A DNA stretch of 64,000 nucleotides from Posidonia oceanica (GCA_037176725.1 JAZBRS010000020.1:53534001-53598000), one strand, 5' to 3'. Counted from the stretch's first letter, positions 1 through 11,755 are shown. Numbers and translations: made by a program. The notes: generated by a model from the letters alone, not told the origin.

Positions 1-12
1 AGTGCATACTGA

Positions 13-312
13 TACTACCATCGAGCCGCGGGGCACTCAACGGATGGCTGTCGTACTTTCCAGGACATCCTGCAAGATCTCCTCAACGACGAATCCTTGG
101 GGGTCGATCTTGTCGATCCCAACTCTGTTCCTCCCCCGACGAACCCTTCTGGCTCCATCGGACCCAATCTAGCCCCCTTTGCTGTCCCACATCGTGAGCT
201 TCTTGTTTCCTCGGTGCAGTTAGAACGGCTATTCCAGGATAAGAGAGTATGCGGCCAAAGACGCCCGGGCAGTGCCAGCGGTGCGGAAGCGGGTTCAGCA
301 CCTCTATCTTGA
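13..312 (+). pseudogene. gag: 3' end of a degenerate gag gene of element A
   Basis: The plus frame runs from just after a TGA at 10-12 to TGA 310-312. It opens with the tail of a zinc-knuckle-like motif, YYHRAAGHSTDGC followed by RTFQDILQDLL. This aligns with element B gag at 13,690-13,790, where the motif is complete (CSFHRTTGHSTDSC). In A the first cysteine of the motif is disrupted by the TGA. After it comes a proline/serine-rich tail, as in B. Gag of Ty3/gypsy elements forms the virus-like particle, and this motif would bind RNA. The upstream capsid part lies outside the window. Assignment rests on similarity to B and on the motif. Confidence 0.75.
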
Positions 313-320
313 GGTTGCTG

Positions 321-330
321 ACAGGTAAGT
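321..330 (+). promoter_or_regulatory. Consensus 5' splice-donor sequence just after gag (element A)
   Basis: ACAG|GTAAGT matches the eukaryotic donor consensus perfectly and lies 9 bases after the gag stop. The same sequence occupies the same place in element B (14,219-14,228), so it survived in both copies. Ogre elements are known to carry a spliced intron in their coding region. Use of this site is inferred. Confidence 0.45.
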
Positions 331-2200
331 ATCTCTTACCTTATCTTTTTCTTTTGCATGCATTATCATTCATCTTCTGGTTTTGTTCATTTTCATGTTT
401 TCTCACATTATCAAAAATCATAAAAATTATAAAATCCATCAAAACAAAAAAACATGCATTTTTCATTTCTTGCATGTACATATCATTGCCTGCATCTTGT
501 AAAAGACAAAAGCATAAAAAAAAGAAAAGAAAAGAGAAAACAACAACAAAAACCACAAAAACATGCTTTCTTTTACAATGGTTTTCCTTTTTTATGTTTT
601 CTTAAAATCAAAAAAATCATAAAAAATACAAAATACATGGAAAAATCCCAAAAATATGCTTATTCCCTTACTAAAATGCGAAAAACCCAAAAAAAAATTT
701 ATAATCCAAAACCTGGCTTCGGATAACAAGCAGTAGTACCGAGAGGGTGTCAAGCATTGAAAATCTCAAGCAGAACTCACCCGAGCAACGCCATCTCTTG
801 CATATGGCTACAAAGTGAGACTGAGAGCAGATCAAAGTATCTCACTGAGCTAGAAACTCCCAGAAGCAAGATCCACTCCATCAAGAGAGTCCACCAGACA
901 TGGAGAGGATCAAAGCAGAGTAGAACATAGCCAGAGGCTACCTGTACACATTGCAGAGGCTGAGAGTGTATGCCGACCAGTCGAACTCTTAACGCCTCAT
1001 CTGGGACCACTACCCCAAGAGGGCGAAGTCATGCATATCCAAAAGAATAGAAATCATGTGAGCAAAAAAAATGATAACAAGATATGCATGCTGGGCACAA
1101 AAGAAAAATGAAGACAGAAGCTGAAGAAAGAAGGCGCCCATGAGAGGAGCGACTCGGACAAGCATCGAAGCCCCCTCAACTTTCAACTCCAAGCACCACA
1201 TTACCAACTGCACGGGATACATCATCAGGAGGACCTGGCCCCACCCTCCGAGCGAAGTAGCATGCTCCAATCCCCTGTGCAGACAACAACCCTACATCCT
1301 TGGCAGGCTAGATGCAACTCCAGTCACTCAAGAGGGGAAAAGAAATATCATTCTGTGAGCGTCAAAAGCGGTAGTCGGTCCCCAAGGATTTAGGATGGAG
1401 GCTATGAAGCTACATCCAACGCTTTTGCTACTTGCATGCAACTGAAGGCTACGTTTAGCAAAGCTAAGGCCTCATCCTGAGCTAGAAATGAGAGTACTTG
1501 ACTGAGGTGCAAGGACTCTCGCCCGTTAGCAAGATCCCACCTAAGGCGCCTCTATACCCTGATATCAGGAGGTCAAAGAATGCCTGAACCAATTAGGGCG
1601 TATGAGCAGTTACACCCGGAGGTCAAAGAGAGCCACCGACCACAACTCGGCATGGCGTTGCTCGAGGATCGAGAGTCCCCTAGGTCAGAAAGTGCAGAAG
1701 CACCCTCTTAGTAACAGCTACTTTTGAGTCCGAAGCCACCAAATACATGCATGTTATAATAAGTTATCTTCCCTTCTCCTTGTTTTCGAAAACTGGAGCC
1801 AAGGACGAGCACCTTTGCCTGACCTCGCTCAGAGGATCCACGCTTTTTCAAAGTTTTGCTGCCTACCACATTGGGTAGGTCCTTGATGACCGGCATGGCC
1901 ATTGTTTGTCACTCCGTGACGCTACATCGCATGCCCACTTTGAGACCATTGCACACCCACCACGATGGGCCCCCGCATTTTCCTTTGCATCGGGCTGGCA
2001 GTCCTAACAGCCCAGCTGATGCCTGTCAAAATGTCTGCATCGGGCTGGTACCCCTAAGTACTCGATTGGCAACACGCTAGTGTTATCTGCCTTCTCCATT
2101 TTTCCGATGCCAAGGGTGCTTCGGCTGCCCCCTGGTATCATACTGATACTAGGGGCATATTTTTTGGCTGCCCTATGGTATCACTCCCCCTTTTCTTTTG
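331..2200 (+). other. 3' untranslated region of element A upstream of the tandem array
   Basis: No gene is visible. The first 400 bases are A/T-rich with runs of A. From about 720 the sequence follows element B 14,776-16,060, with shared blocks such as the stretch around CATCTCTTGCATATGGC and the block near 1,640-1,900. The end of the stretch (1,990-2,160) contains the GGGCTGGCAG-type motif and the CCCCTGGTATCA stem-loop also present in B. Short open frames here have no recognisable domains and are not conserved between the two copies. Confidence 0.7.
2129..2155 (+). repeat. Inverted repeat (12-bp arms, one mismatch) in element A 3' UTR
   Basis: CCCCTGGTATCA, a 3-base loop, then TGATACTAGGGG. 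It is followed by GCATATTTTTT. It is the counterpart of the perfect 12-bp stem at 16,035-16,062 in element B. Confidence 0.8.
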
Positions 2201-4417
2201 GTCGGTAAGTCTGCGTGCTTACCAGCCAACCCCCTTTTCTTAGCGTGACTCTTCGAAGTCCTGCCTGCTTGCTTCCTCGATCGAGGGCGAGCCTTTCTCC
2301 TTGCATGACTCTCTGGCGACCCGTGTGCTTGTTTCCTCCTCGGTCGAGGATGAGCCTTTGTCTTCCCGCGTGCTTGCTTCCTCGGTCGAGGGCGAGCCTT
2401 TCTCTTCGCGTGACTCTTCGGAGTCCCGCGTGCTTGTTCCTCCTCGATCGAGGACGAGCCCCTGTCTTTGCGCGTGCTTGCTTCCTCGGTCGAGGGCAAG
2501 CGTTTCTCCTTGCATGACTCTTTGAAGTCCCGCGTGCTAGTTCCTCCTCGGTCAAGGACGAGTCTTTATCTTCCCGTGTGCTTGCTTCCTCAGTCGAGGG
2601 CGAGCCTTTCTCCCTTCATGACTCTTTGGAGTCCCGCGTGCTTGTTCCTCCTCGGTCGAGGATGAGCCTTTGTCTTCCTGCGTGGTTGCTTCCTCGGTCG
2701 AGGGTGAGCCTTTCTCCTTACGTGACTCTCCGGAGTCCTGCATGCCTGTTCCTCCTCAGTTGAGAACGAGCCTTTATCTTCCCACGTGCTTGCTTCCTTA
2801 GTCGAGGGCAAGCCTTTCTCCTTGCCTGACTCTTCGGAGTCCCGCATGCTTGTTCCTCCTCGGTCGAGTAAGAGCCTTTGTCTTCCCGCGTGCTTGCTTC
2901 CTTGGTCAAGGGTGAGCCTTTCTCCTTGCGTGACACTCCGGAGTCCCGCGTACTTGTTCCACCTTGGTCGAGGATGAGCCTTTGTCGTCCAGCGTGCTTG
3001 CTTCCTCGGTCGAGGGTGAGCCTTTCTCCTTGCGTGACTGTCTAGAGTCCCGCATGCTTGTTCCTCCTCGGTCGAGGAAGAGCCTTTGTCTTCCCACGTG
3101 CTTGCTTCCTTGATCGAGGGTGAACCTTTCTCCTTACGCGACTCTCTGGTGTCCCGCGTGCTTGTTCCTTCTCGGTCGAGGATGAGCCTTTGTCTTCCCT
3201 CGTGCTTGCTTCCTTGGTCGAGGGCGAGCCTTTCTCTTTGCGTGACTCTCCGGAGTCCTGCGTGCTTGTTCTCCTCGGTCAAGGACGAGCCCCTGTCTTC
3301 CCGCGTGCTTGCTTCCTCAGTCGAGGGTGAGCCTTTCTCCTTGCATTACTCTTCGGAGTCCCGCGTGCTTATTCCTCCTCAGTCGAGGATGAGCTCGTGT
3401 CATTCCGCGTGCTTGCTTCCTCGGTTGAGGGCGAGCCTTTCTCCTTGCGTGACTCCCTAGAGTCCTGCGTGCTTGTTCCTCCCCGGTCGAGGACAAGCCT
3501 TTGTCTTTTTGGGTGCTTGCTTCCTCGGTCGAGGGCGAGCCTTTCTCCTTGTGTCACTCTCTAGAGTCTCGCGTGCATGTTCCTCCTCGGTCAAGGACGA
3601 GCCTTTGTCTTCCCGCTTGCTTGCTTCCTTGGTCGAGGGCTTGCCTTTCTCCTTGCGTGACTCTCTAGAGTCCCGCATGCTTGTTCCTCCTTGGTCGAGG
3701 AGAAGCCTTTGTCTTCCCTCATGCTTGCTTCCTCGGTCGAGGGCGAGCCTTTCTCCTGGTGTGACTCTCTAGAGTTCTGTGTGCTTGTTCCTCCTCGGTC
3801 GAGGATGAGCCTTTGTCTTCCCGCGTGCTTGCTTCCTCGATCGAGGGCGAGCCTTTCTTCTTGCGTGACTCTTCGGTGTCCCGCGTGCTTGTTCCTCCTT
3901 GGTCGAGGACGAGCCATTGTCTTCCCACGTGCTTGCTTCCTCAGTCGAGGGCGAGCCTTTCTCCTTGCCTCTCCGGAGTCCCACATCTTTATTCCTCCTT
4001 GGTCGAGAATGAGCCTTTGTCTTCCAGTGTGCTTACTTCCTCAGTTGAGGATGAGCCTTTCTCCTTGCGTGACTCTCCAAAGTCCCATGTGCTTGTTTCC
4101 TCCTTGGTCGAGCATGAGCCCCTGTCTTTCCGTGTGCTTGCTTCCTTGTTCGAGGGCGAGCCCTTTTCTCCTTTGCCTTTATCATCCTGCGTGCTTGTTT
4201 CCCCAGTCGAGGACAAGCCTTCTGCTTCGCGTGACCTGCTGGGGTCCCGTGCACTTGTTTCCTCGGTTGAGGACAAGCCTTCGGCTTCGCATGACCTGCT
4301 GGGGTCCTGCATGCTTGTATTCTCGGTCGACGACAAGCCTTCTGCTTCACGTGACCTGCTGGGGTCCCGCGCGCTTGTTTCCCTGGTCGACGACAAGCCT
4401 TCTGCTTCGCGTGACCT
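2201..4417 (+). repeat. Left part of the satellite-like array of element A (about 104-bp dimeric units, then 60-bp units)
   Basis: From about 2,220 to 4,180 the period is about 104 bp. For example the phrase GCTTGTTCCTCCTCGG recurs near 2,430, 2,535, 2,638 and 2,742. Each unit is a dimer. A roughly 59-bp half contains GACTC-TCCG-GAGTC or variants plus CCTCGGTCGAGG. A roughly 45-bp half has only the second inverted repeat. About 19 units are present. From about 4,181 the period becomes exactly 60 bp, with GTGACCTGCT at 4,231 and 4,411 and variants at 4,291 and 4,351. The array stops at the 5' LTR of element B and resumes at 22,992. Confidence 0.93.
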
Positions 4418-4422
4418 GCTAG
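4418..4422 (+). other. Left target-site duplication of element B (GCTAG)
   Basis: The five bases before the B 5' LTR are GCTAG. The five after the B 3' LTR (22,992-22,996) are GCAGG. Neighbouring units read GACCTGCTGGGGTCC at this place, so both copies derive from GCTGG with one substitution each. Five bases is the usual Ty3/gypsy duplication length. Confidence 0.8.
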
Positions 4423-4919
4423 TGTTGACACCCCATTTTGACAAGCTGAATTGGTGGATCTCTCTCTGGTGGCTTCAAAACCCTCTCAAAATCCTAACCC
4501 AAAAACCATCCAAAAACCCCAAGAAAACCCATCCTTTCTTCAACCTAGAAAACCATCCAAAAACCCTAGGAAAACCCATCCTTTCTTCAACCTAGAAAAC
4601 CATCCAAAAACCCTAGAAAACCTAGGTAAAACAATCCTGAAATCCAATCCAAACCCTAAACCAAAACCCATTTCAAACCCTAACCCTAAACCTTCCAAAA
4701 CCCTTCAAAAATCCCATTTAAAACCATAGAAAATCCTAGATTAAACCTTAAGTCAAACCCTAGAAATCCTAGGTTACACACCCACACAAAACTCTCCCAA
4801 ATTCAGGTCATTATCCTCCCTATCTCTCCTCATTATCCTTTTCTCTCTCCTCATTATTCTCCCCCTCTCTTCTTCTCCCTCCTTCTTCCAAACTCATCAT
4901 CAGCCTCATTTAACACTTC

Positions 4920-5800
4920 TTAAAACAATTAAAGAGAAAATCCAACCAGAAAAATAAATCAAACACTTAAAAAATAATTCAAAAGAAAATCTAATTAAAA
5001 ACAAATCAAAACAATCCAAAAACAGTTAAAACTGATTAAAAAACAAATTAAAACAAACTAAAATACTTAAAAATGATCTAAAACAATTAAAAAACAAATT
5101 TCAAAACTTAGAGACAATTAAAACAAATCAAAACCCATTAAAAACAATTAAAGAAGCAAACATAAGAAAAAAACCATTCAAAACCCTTAACAAGAAAAAC
5201 AATCTAAAAATCCAATCAAAAACCTTAAAACAATCAAAGAAAAATTAAAACAACTAACAAACTTAAAATAAAAAGGAAAAACTTAAATAATCAAAACAAT
5301 TAAAAAAACTTTAAGAAAACAATTAAGGAAAACAAATCAAAAGTTTAAGAGAAACAATTAAAAAGCTTAGAGAACAATCAGGAAAAAAGAACAAACAAAA
5401 ACAATTAAAAAAGAAAAGAATAAGAAAAACAATCAAAAACCCTAATTAAAAAATTTTAACAAAGAAACAATTAATTAAAGGAAGAAAAAAGAAAAAAGCA
5501 CATAAGGATAAAACCAATTAAAAAATTTAAACAAATTAACAAACTTAAAAGCAATTAACAACTAAAATCAAGAGGGAAAAACTTAATCAAATTAAAAAAC
5601 TTAAAAACAATTAACAAACTTAAAATTGAAAAGAAAAACTTAAAATAAAAAAACCAACTTAAATCAAGAGGAAAATTTAAACAATTAAAACAATCAGGGA
5701 AAAGTTTAAAAAACTATTAACAAACTTAAAAGAATAATTTAAAGGAAGACCTAAAAAATAATTACTTAAAACTCTAAAACAAATCCAACTTTAAAAACCA
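4920..5800 (+). repeat. A-rich, G-poor low-complexity block inside the LTR
   Basis: About 880 bases built from AAACAATTAAAA-, AACAAACTTAAAA- and AAAACAAATC-like phrases, almost without G or long C runs. It is repeated nearly unchanged in the 3' LTR (about 18,480-19,390), which also has a tandem duplication of about 31 bases near 18,650. No gene is visible. Confidence 0.85.
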
Positions 5801-7179
5801 AAACCCAAATTCCTTTCCTTTTTCTTCTCCTTTTCTTTCTTCTTCGTTTTTCTCCTTCTTTTCCTCCCTTTCCTTCCCCTTTTATTTCTCTTTTTCTCCA
5901 CATCCAAGGCTCGGCCCACTCTCCTTCCTCCTATTCTTTTTTCTTTTTTTCATTGTGCTCCAAGCCCAACCCAACTTCCCCCTTCTTCTGCTTCTTCTCT
6001 TCTTCCTCTCCTCACCACCAGCACAAATGATAGAGCTCCCTCCCCCGTGATTCTCCTCCAAATTCAAACCTCACCTGACACCCAAAGACTTCCGGCCTCC
6101 TCCCATGCCCTGTGGCTGAAGACCAAGACTTTCTTCCCCTTGACCTCACTCACACATAGAGAGAAGAGAGGGAGATCAAAACCAGAATTCGACCCAGAAC
6201 ACCAAAAGAATACACACGTTCAAACCCAGAACCCTCTTGCCTTCCTTATGCGCGCTCTAGAGCCCCAAGAAGTCACCCTGAAATCCTCCCCCGAACCCAT
6301 CTTTTCTCCTCACCTCACAGAACACCCTTCCACCTGGGAATTCACTTCCCACAACCCCGATCAGCCACCCAAACCTCCCCAGCAAACTCCTGGAACAACC
6401 ACCTCCCCGAGCCACCCAACATCTCACCCTCACACATCATACAGTCCCCACAAACCACCACAAACACCTTCTGCAGCCAACTACCCAGAAATCTCCAAAA
6501 CCTCACACTACACTCCTAAGCAACCATCATCCCAATTAAACCCCTCCACCACCTTCCTGGGACCTCCAGCAACACAGAGGAACCTCCACCTTGGCTCGGA
6601 GAGCCACAGAGCACCCCAACGACCTCAGCTCTACTGCCGGCACCCAAAAAATCCCAGATTTCGCTCCGACCGTCGCGATCAGCTTCTGGGCGCACCTGAA
6701 ACACCACCTGCACGAGTGCAACTCGCCGGCGTCGTCCGCTTGCCCTCCGAGCACCGCAGCAACCCACCGCCGGACCGCCACGAGCCACCGACGTTGCTAG
6801 CCCTCCACAGCCTTCACCACAGGTAAATCAATGCGCGTTTATGTTCCTTGTATGCATGCCATGCTTTACCGCATTTTAGTAGAATTTTTGCTGCATGGTT
6901 CGATTTTTGAGCCTCGCCAGAGTTGCCTTCTTCCTCGGCGACGTTCGTCGCTGCCACCGCTCGCTGCACGCTCTGGACCACCACGCCACCTCCGCTCGCC
7001 TCCAGACCACCTCATCGGACATCCAGAAGCTCCAACAGCTCCTCTGCGCCTTCGCGCACCGTGCGCCACTCGTCGCACACCGCCACTCCTCCGCCAGCAC
7101 AGTAGCTAGATGCGCGGGGAAGAAGATACTGTTCCCTTATTTTTCTTTTTTTTAAAACTTGAATATAGTTTAAAGCTTG

Positions 7180-8580
7180 CATTGAAATAAATTCTGTAAC
7201 TTTATTTTTATTACATTTAGGTCCTGTGTTTGTTTAGATTCGATTTAAATCTGAATTAAAACTATATTACATTGCTTTTAATATCTGTCATTTCCGTTTA
7301 TTACACTTTAGTCCTTCTGTAGTTTAAAATAGTTTGATTTCATTTACTTTCAGTCCAGTAGCTTACTTTATTTACATTCAAGTCCTGCAGTTGATTAATA
7401 TCATTTAAATGTTTGTTTTTATCTTATTACATTACGTTTAACTCCTTTGATTTATTTTATTTGCACATTAGTCCATCTTCAGTTGTTTGAAATCATTTAA
7501 ATGCATATTTTATCATATCACATTGCATTTAGGCCCTCTGGTTATTTTTATTTGCATATTAGTCCTCCACAGTTCATGCATTTCATTTAATCAGCATTTA
7601 AAACTATATTGCATTACAAAAAAATCCATAAAAATAGTTTAATTGCACATCAATCCTCATACAGTTCATGCATTTCATTTAATCAGCATTTAAAACCATA
7701 TTGCATTAATAAAAAGCCCAGATATTTGTTTTATTTGCATTTTGGTCCTCCTATGGTTCACAGTGTCTTGTGTTTGTTTCTTTTAAGCTCCTAACTTTGT
7801 TTTATTTGCATCTGGGTCCCTCTGTGTTGTGTTGTGCATGTTTTTTATTTTTATTTTCATTTTACAGTTATGCCCAATGTTTTATTTTTATTTCACAAAG
7901 GTCCTGCCTTATGTTCTTGTGTCTGTGTTGTTTTTTTTTCTAGCTTTGGGTATCAGTCCTTAGGTTTTCCTTATTTGCAAAATGGTCCTTCCTTTTGTTT
8001 TACAGAAGGTTTGGTTTCTTTTTTTGGCCTTGCATTTTAGTCCAGGAGGTTTTGAATATTGCATTTGGGTCCTTCCCCATGTTTTCCTGTGACTCTTGGC
8101 TTAGTTTTCTGGCTTTGCATTTAATCCAACATGTTTTCAAGTTTTGCATGTGAGTCCTTCCATGCCATGTTGTGAGTCCCTGGATTTTTGTTTTGGCTTT
8201 GCTGTTTGGCCCAGAGTTTTGTCCAATTGCATATAGGTCCATGTAGTTGTCTTTTGTGCCTTCTGAGTCCTTTCTAACTTTGTTCTCTGGTCCCAAAACT
8301 TTTCTAAATTGCATATAGGTCCCCACAAGTTTTCTAAGCTTTGTGCATGCTTTTGTTTGCTTTGCAATAAAATCCATATAACTTTTGCAAATTGCATTTA
8401 AGTCCCTGGTCCTCTTGTGTAGCATGCATTGCACTCATTTCTATTTTGCATAATAGCCTCCCAGTTTACCATGATCATATCTAGACTCCTACATGCATCC
8501 TTCCATGCCTCCACTTTGCATTTAAGTCCACACATTTTTAGAAACTGCATTTAGGCCACCATCTTTGCATTTTTACATGC
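7180..8580 (+). repeat. Recurrent GCATTTAGGTCC-like motif block in the LTR
   Basis: A degenerate phrase of the type (T)GCAT-TTAGGTCC(TTC) recurs every 30-90 bases, for example near 7,212, 7,465, 7,527, 7,555, 7,735, 7,808, 8,030, 8,060, 8,145, 8,230, 8,312, 8,395 and 8,518. The same block is present in the 3' LTR (about 20,340-21,400). No coding sequence is recognisable. Function unknown. Confidence 0.75.
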
Positions 8581-10210
8581 ATTGCACCCACACATCATTG
8601 CACTTAGCATCTTAACACACTTTTGAGCACCCTTAGCTCCCTTGCATGTAGGAGTCCCTGCACTGCACACACTAGGGTTAATTTGCACATAGACCCCTGC
8701 AGTCTCATTTAATGTCACTTAGGCCCCCACTTAGCACTCTTTCCTTGGTTCTTGAGTCTTCTGACCTTGAGGCCAGTATAACTTCCGATTGGACCGCCGG
8801 ATCTTCGCGACCAAGCTACCCGGATCATCCTGGTGGTGTGGACTTTCATGCTGACCAAGGTCATCTCAGATCAGGTCTCAGATCTCCAACGTAAGTCCAT
8901 CTGAATCACTGCATAGCACTTTGTTACATGTCACTAGCATTGCATGCATTGTTTTCGCACCGTGTTTTCCGTACATGTAGATTAGGGCTTCCCCTCTTGC
9001 CTATCTACTCTACTTCCTCTTTTCGCATCTTCTTAGTGTCTTTGGGTTGAGTTTTCCTTGGATTCACTACTGATCGCGGCCTTCTTCCTCCGTTTCCACG
9101 ATCCGATTGCACTACGAGCTTTGGGCTGCGTGCGAGACACATCGTGGGACGATTTAGTGGGAAACAGTCACAGGATAGTGGTGATCCCTTTGCTTGCTTT
9201 CTTTTCCCTTTGCGGGTCATTACACCTGCATCGCATGGTCCTTAACCGTTGTTTGTTTTCACACTTACATCGCTTGCCTCTCTTTATTTGTTTTATTTTT
9301 CCCCTTTGCATGTTTTCACATCTGCATTGCGTGGCTTTTACGATGTTTTGTTTCCGCTCTTGCATCGCTTGTTTACCTTTGCTCTTGCATCGTTTTCCAT
9401 GCCAGCATCGGTTTTCACATGTTTTCGCACCATTTTGCGTGCTTGCTTTCTTTTTTGCTTGTTGTTGCACCATTTTGCGTGCCTGCTTTCATTTCTTGCA
9501 CCGTTTTGCGTGTTTGCTGTTGTTTTCCTTTGCATGTCGCTTGCATGTGTATGGTTTTACCGCTGTTTTGTTTTGTCGCCTGCATTTGCATTAGGATAGT
9601 GATGCTTACTACCTGGCGTTCTCACGGACCAGGGTTCGCCCAGTTCGGAACACAGACAGCGCTGCTGAGCACTTAGATTGCACGTTTAATTCCTTGCACG
9701 CATTTCATCACTTAGAACACACCTTTGAGCATCTAATTAGGCATTCATGGCACTTAGGCATTGAAAGTATGTATTTCCCTACGTATGCGAGCGTAAGCCT
9801 AGAAAGACCGATTCTCGGGCATGTCGGGGGTGTCTAACACCTTCCCCGCACGTAATAGGAGTCCTTGCCCTTTCTCATGGCCCGTAATGACCATATTGCC
9901 CTTATCCTAGGCACGAGTCACATCATTGCATCTCATTTCATTTGCAATGCATCGCATTGCATCTTTTGCTTGGTTTTGTGTGTTTATTCACGCATTTCCC
10001 TGATTTTCCTTGTTTCCCGACTTAATAGACACAGTGGCGACTCTGATTTGTCTTATCTTTTCTTTTTCTTGCTCTTTTTTCCCTTTTTTTGGTGTTTTCG
10101 AGTCAAGTCTTCCTTCTCGGATACACCCGCTAATAGTGAACCTGATTCTGATCGGTGCATGCGAGCTTTGGCATCGTGCATGGATGATCCGAACACCGAG
10201 ATTACTACAA

Positions 10211-10229
10211 TGACGACTCTACTGGGGAC
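10211..10229 (+). promoter_or_regulatory. Primer-binding site of element B (tRNA-Arg-like)
   Basis: TGACGACTCTACTGGGGAC begins one base after the LTR end ATTACTACA. It resembles the TGGCGACTC..CTGGGGA primer site of Tat/Ogre-type plant elements, taken as complementary to the 3' end of tRNA-Arg. The 3' LTR ends at the equivalent base (22,991) and is followed by array DNA, which independently fixes the boundary. The tRNA identity comes from family knowledge and was not computed. Confidence 0.75.
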
Positions 10230-11755
10230 GCTAGACTCCAACTTTCGTTTTGGCTTTTTCGTCGCTTGGGTTTTGCTTTCTTTGCTTGCTTTGTGCCTTT
10301 GCCTTGTCTATTTGCTCGCTCGCCTGTGTCGATTCCTAGCAAGTCGCACTGTGGCAACTTTGCTAAGGATTCAGACTTCGGCTTTCCTTCTTGGCTTTTT
10401 GCTTGCATTGTTTTGCTTGCCTTGCCTGCTCTTCGCTCTCCTCTTTCTTTGTGTATTTCCAGTATTTTCGAGTCGAGTCTTCTCCCTGGATTCACTGCTG
10501 ATTGCGACCCCCCTCTCTCTCTCACGACACGATCGCATCGCGAGCTATGGCAGCGTGCGAGACCCGTCGTGATCGGGCACCGGAAACGGTCACAGGACAG
10601 TAGAAACCCCACTGGAGAAACCCGACTCTGGCTTTTGTTTTGGCTTTCTCGCCACTTGGCTTTTACATCTTTGTTTGCCATGTCTGTTTTTGCATGCCTT
10701 ATTTGCTTACTTTGCACTTACATGCTTTATTACCTGCTCTGTCTTTACAATCTTTATTCATTTGCCTATCCTTGCTTTATTTCTTGCATTATGCATGCCT
10801 AAATACTTGCTTGGCAATAATACCTGCTTTTTCAGTGGTGTATGCTTTGTTTTACACACTTGCTATGGCACTACACACGCACATGCCTTGTATATGTACC
10901 TTTTGACCTGATAAGTGCTTTCCTTTCACTATCATGTCCACAAACACTTGCACATGTCTTTTGCTTTGTTGTGTGATTGATTGCATGCCATGACTTCCTG
11001 TTTCTCTCCCATTCATGCTTATGCCATGCCTAGGATAGTAGAAACATGCTTGCTCCCCTCTGCTTAATTTAAAAACTACAATAAAGCCAAGCAATAACAT
11101 TTAAGCACAACTAGAGCCAATAACTTGCAATTTTTCCCCCTTTGGTTAATAAAACGCAAGTAAAACACTTTAAAGCATTTCGCATGTTTGATTCATTTTA
11201 GAAAGCATGCATCCTCTCTTCTGAGTCCACCCACAGTCTGCGAAGGACGGTCCCGGCCTCTTGCTCCACTGCTTTGGCGTGGTGCAAGTCAATCGGTCTA
11301 TCCCCCCTTGTCCAGGGGTCATGTCGGTGCTAGTGGAGGGTATCACGCACGCTTTTGGCGGGGTCGAGGCCACCAACACACCACCCTGTTACTACCTGAG
11401 CTCTGGCCAGGATCTAGATGGGGACCCACTTTTTTCTGACCTAGAGTCTGTCCAAACCCATTACCCCATGAGTGCGTCCTAGTAGGCCATCTACTCAGGA
11501 CATACATGGTGAGAGAGCGCATTTTAGGGCATTCATATGCACGTATGCCATTCATGCCACTTCTAATAACTCTTTATTGCATTCAACCTCTAACGCCTTT
11601 ATTCTTTTTATAGGTAGGTGCGGGATCCGCTACCCAGACCCTGAGCATCCCTCCTCTGTCTCTGAGCTACTCGTTGCTTTCGGCAGTAGCTCTCTTTTAG
11701 GCCTTGCCTCTTTGTTTCCTCGTCGCAGCCTTCCCTCACTCAAACTCGGTCAGCG
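10230..11755 (+). other. Untranslated leader of element B
   Basis: About 1.5 kb between the primer site and the gag start codon, with no recognisable gene. Bases 10,463-10,660 are a decayed copy of 10,094-10,290 (LTR tail plus primer site), with related sequence also at 9,047-9,190. The rest is T-rich with many TTGCTTGC-type phrases. A splice-acceptor-like sequence lies at 11,590-11,613. Open frames here are short and without known domains. Confidence 0.7.
11590..11613 (+). promoter_or_regulatory. Splice-acceptor-like sequence in the leader
   Basis: A CTAAC branch-site consensus (11,590-11,594) is followed by a pyrimidine-rich tract and TATAG ending at 11,613, which lies 142 bases before the gag ATG. 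This is a textbook-looking plant 3' splice site. Candidate donors upstream are CACAG|GTAAAT (near 6,824) and the GTAAGT near 8,890 in the LTR. Splicing itself is inferred. Confidence 0.35.

Larger units (their letters stand above)
4423..10209 (+). repeat. 5' LTR of element B
   Basis: It starts TGTTGACACCCCATTTTGAC and ends ATTACTACA. The same sequence recurs at 17,974-22,991, and its start recurs at 44,358 (element A). Layout: CCCTAA/CCCTAG-rich start (4,470-4,770), very A-rich G-poor block (4,920-5,800), pyrimidine-rich block (5,800-6,010), C-rich stretch with open frames (6,050-6,830), a block with a recurrent GCATTTAGGTCC-like motif (7,180-8,580), and a T-rich block with TTGCATCG and TTTTCGCA motifs (9,185-9,595). 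Compared with the 3' LTR it retains about 0.8 kb (roughly 6,664-7,476) that the 3' copy has lost. No convincing TATA box was found by eye. Confidence 0.93.

Noticed and set aside
777..1358. Small open frames in the 3' UTR of A
   Set aside because: The homologous stretch in element B (14,830-15,420) has stops and indels in those frames, so there is no coding conservation.
2181..4595. Overlapping Ser/Arg/Glu-rich open frames on both strands
   Set aside because: They are stop-poor readings of the 104-bp and 60-bp units. The last one runs from the array straight into the LTR of B, across an insertion junction.
4640..4700. Interstitial telomere repeat
   Set aside because: Only two or three adjacent CCCTAAA-like units occur, and they are part of the LTR sequence repeated elsewhere in the window.
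6047..6826. Pro/Ser/Thr-rich open frame of 259 codons in the 5' LTR, also partly open in the 3' LTR
   Set aside because: C-rich, G-poor sequence seldom forms stops. The composition is low-complexity, no domain is seen, and the 3' LTR copy is cut short by the deletion.
7609..8434. Open frames within the recurrent-motif block of the LTR, also seen in the 3' LTR
   Set aside because: Conservation is explained by LTR duplication. The sequences are repetitive and have no known domain.
9058..9676. Cys/Phe-rich open frames in the LTR
   Set aside because: They are produced by T-rich repeats of TTGCATCG/TTTTCGCA. Hydrophobic composition mimics membrane segments but there is no recognisable protein.
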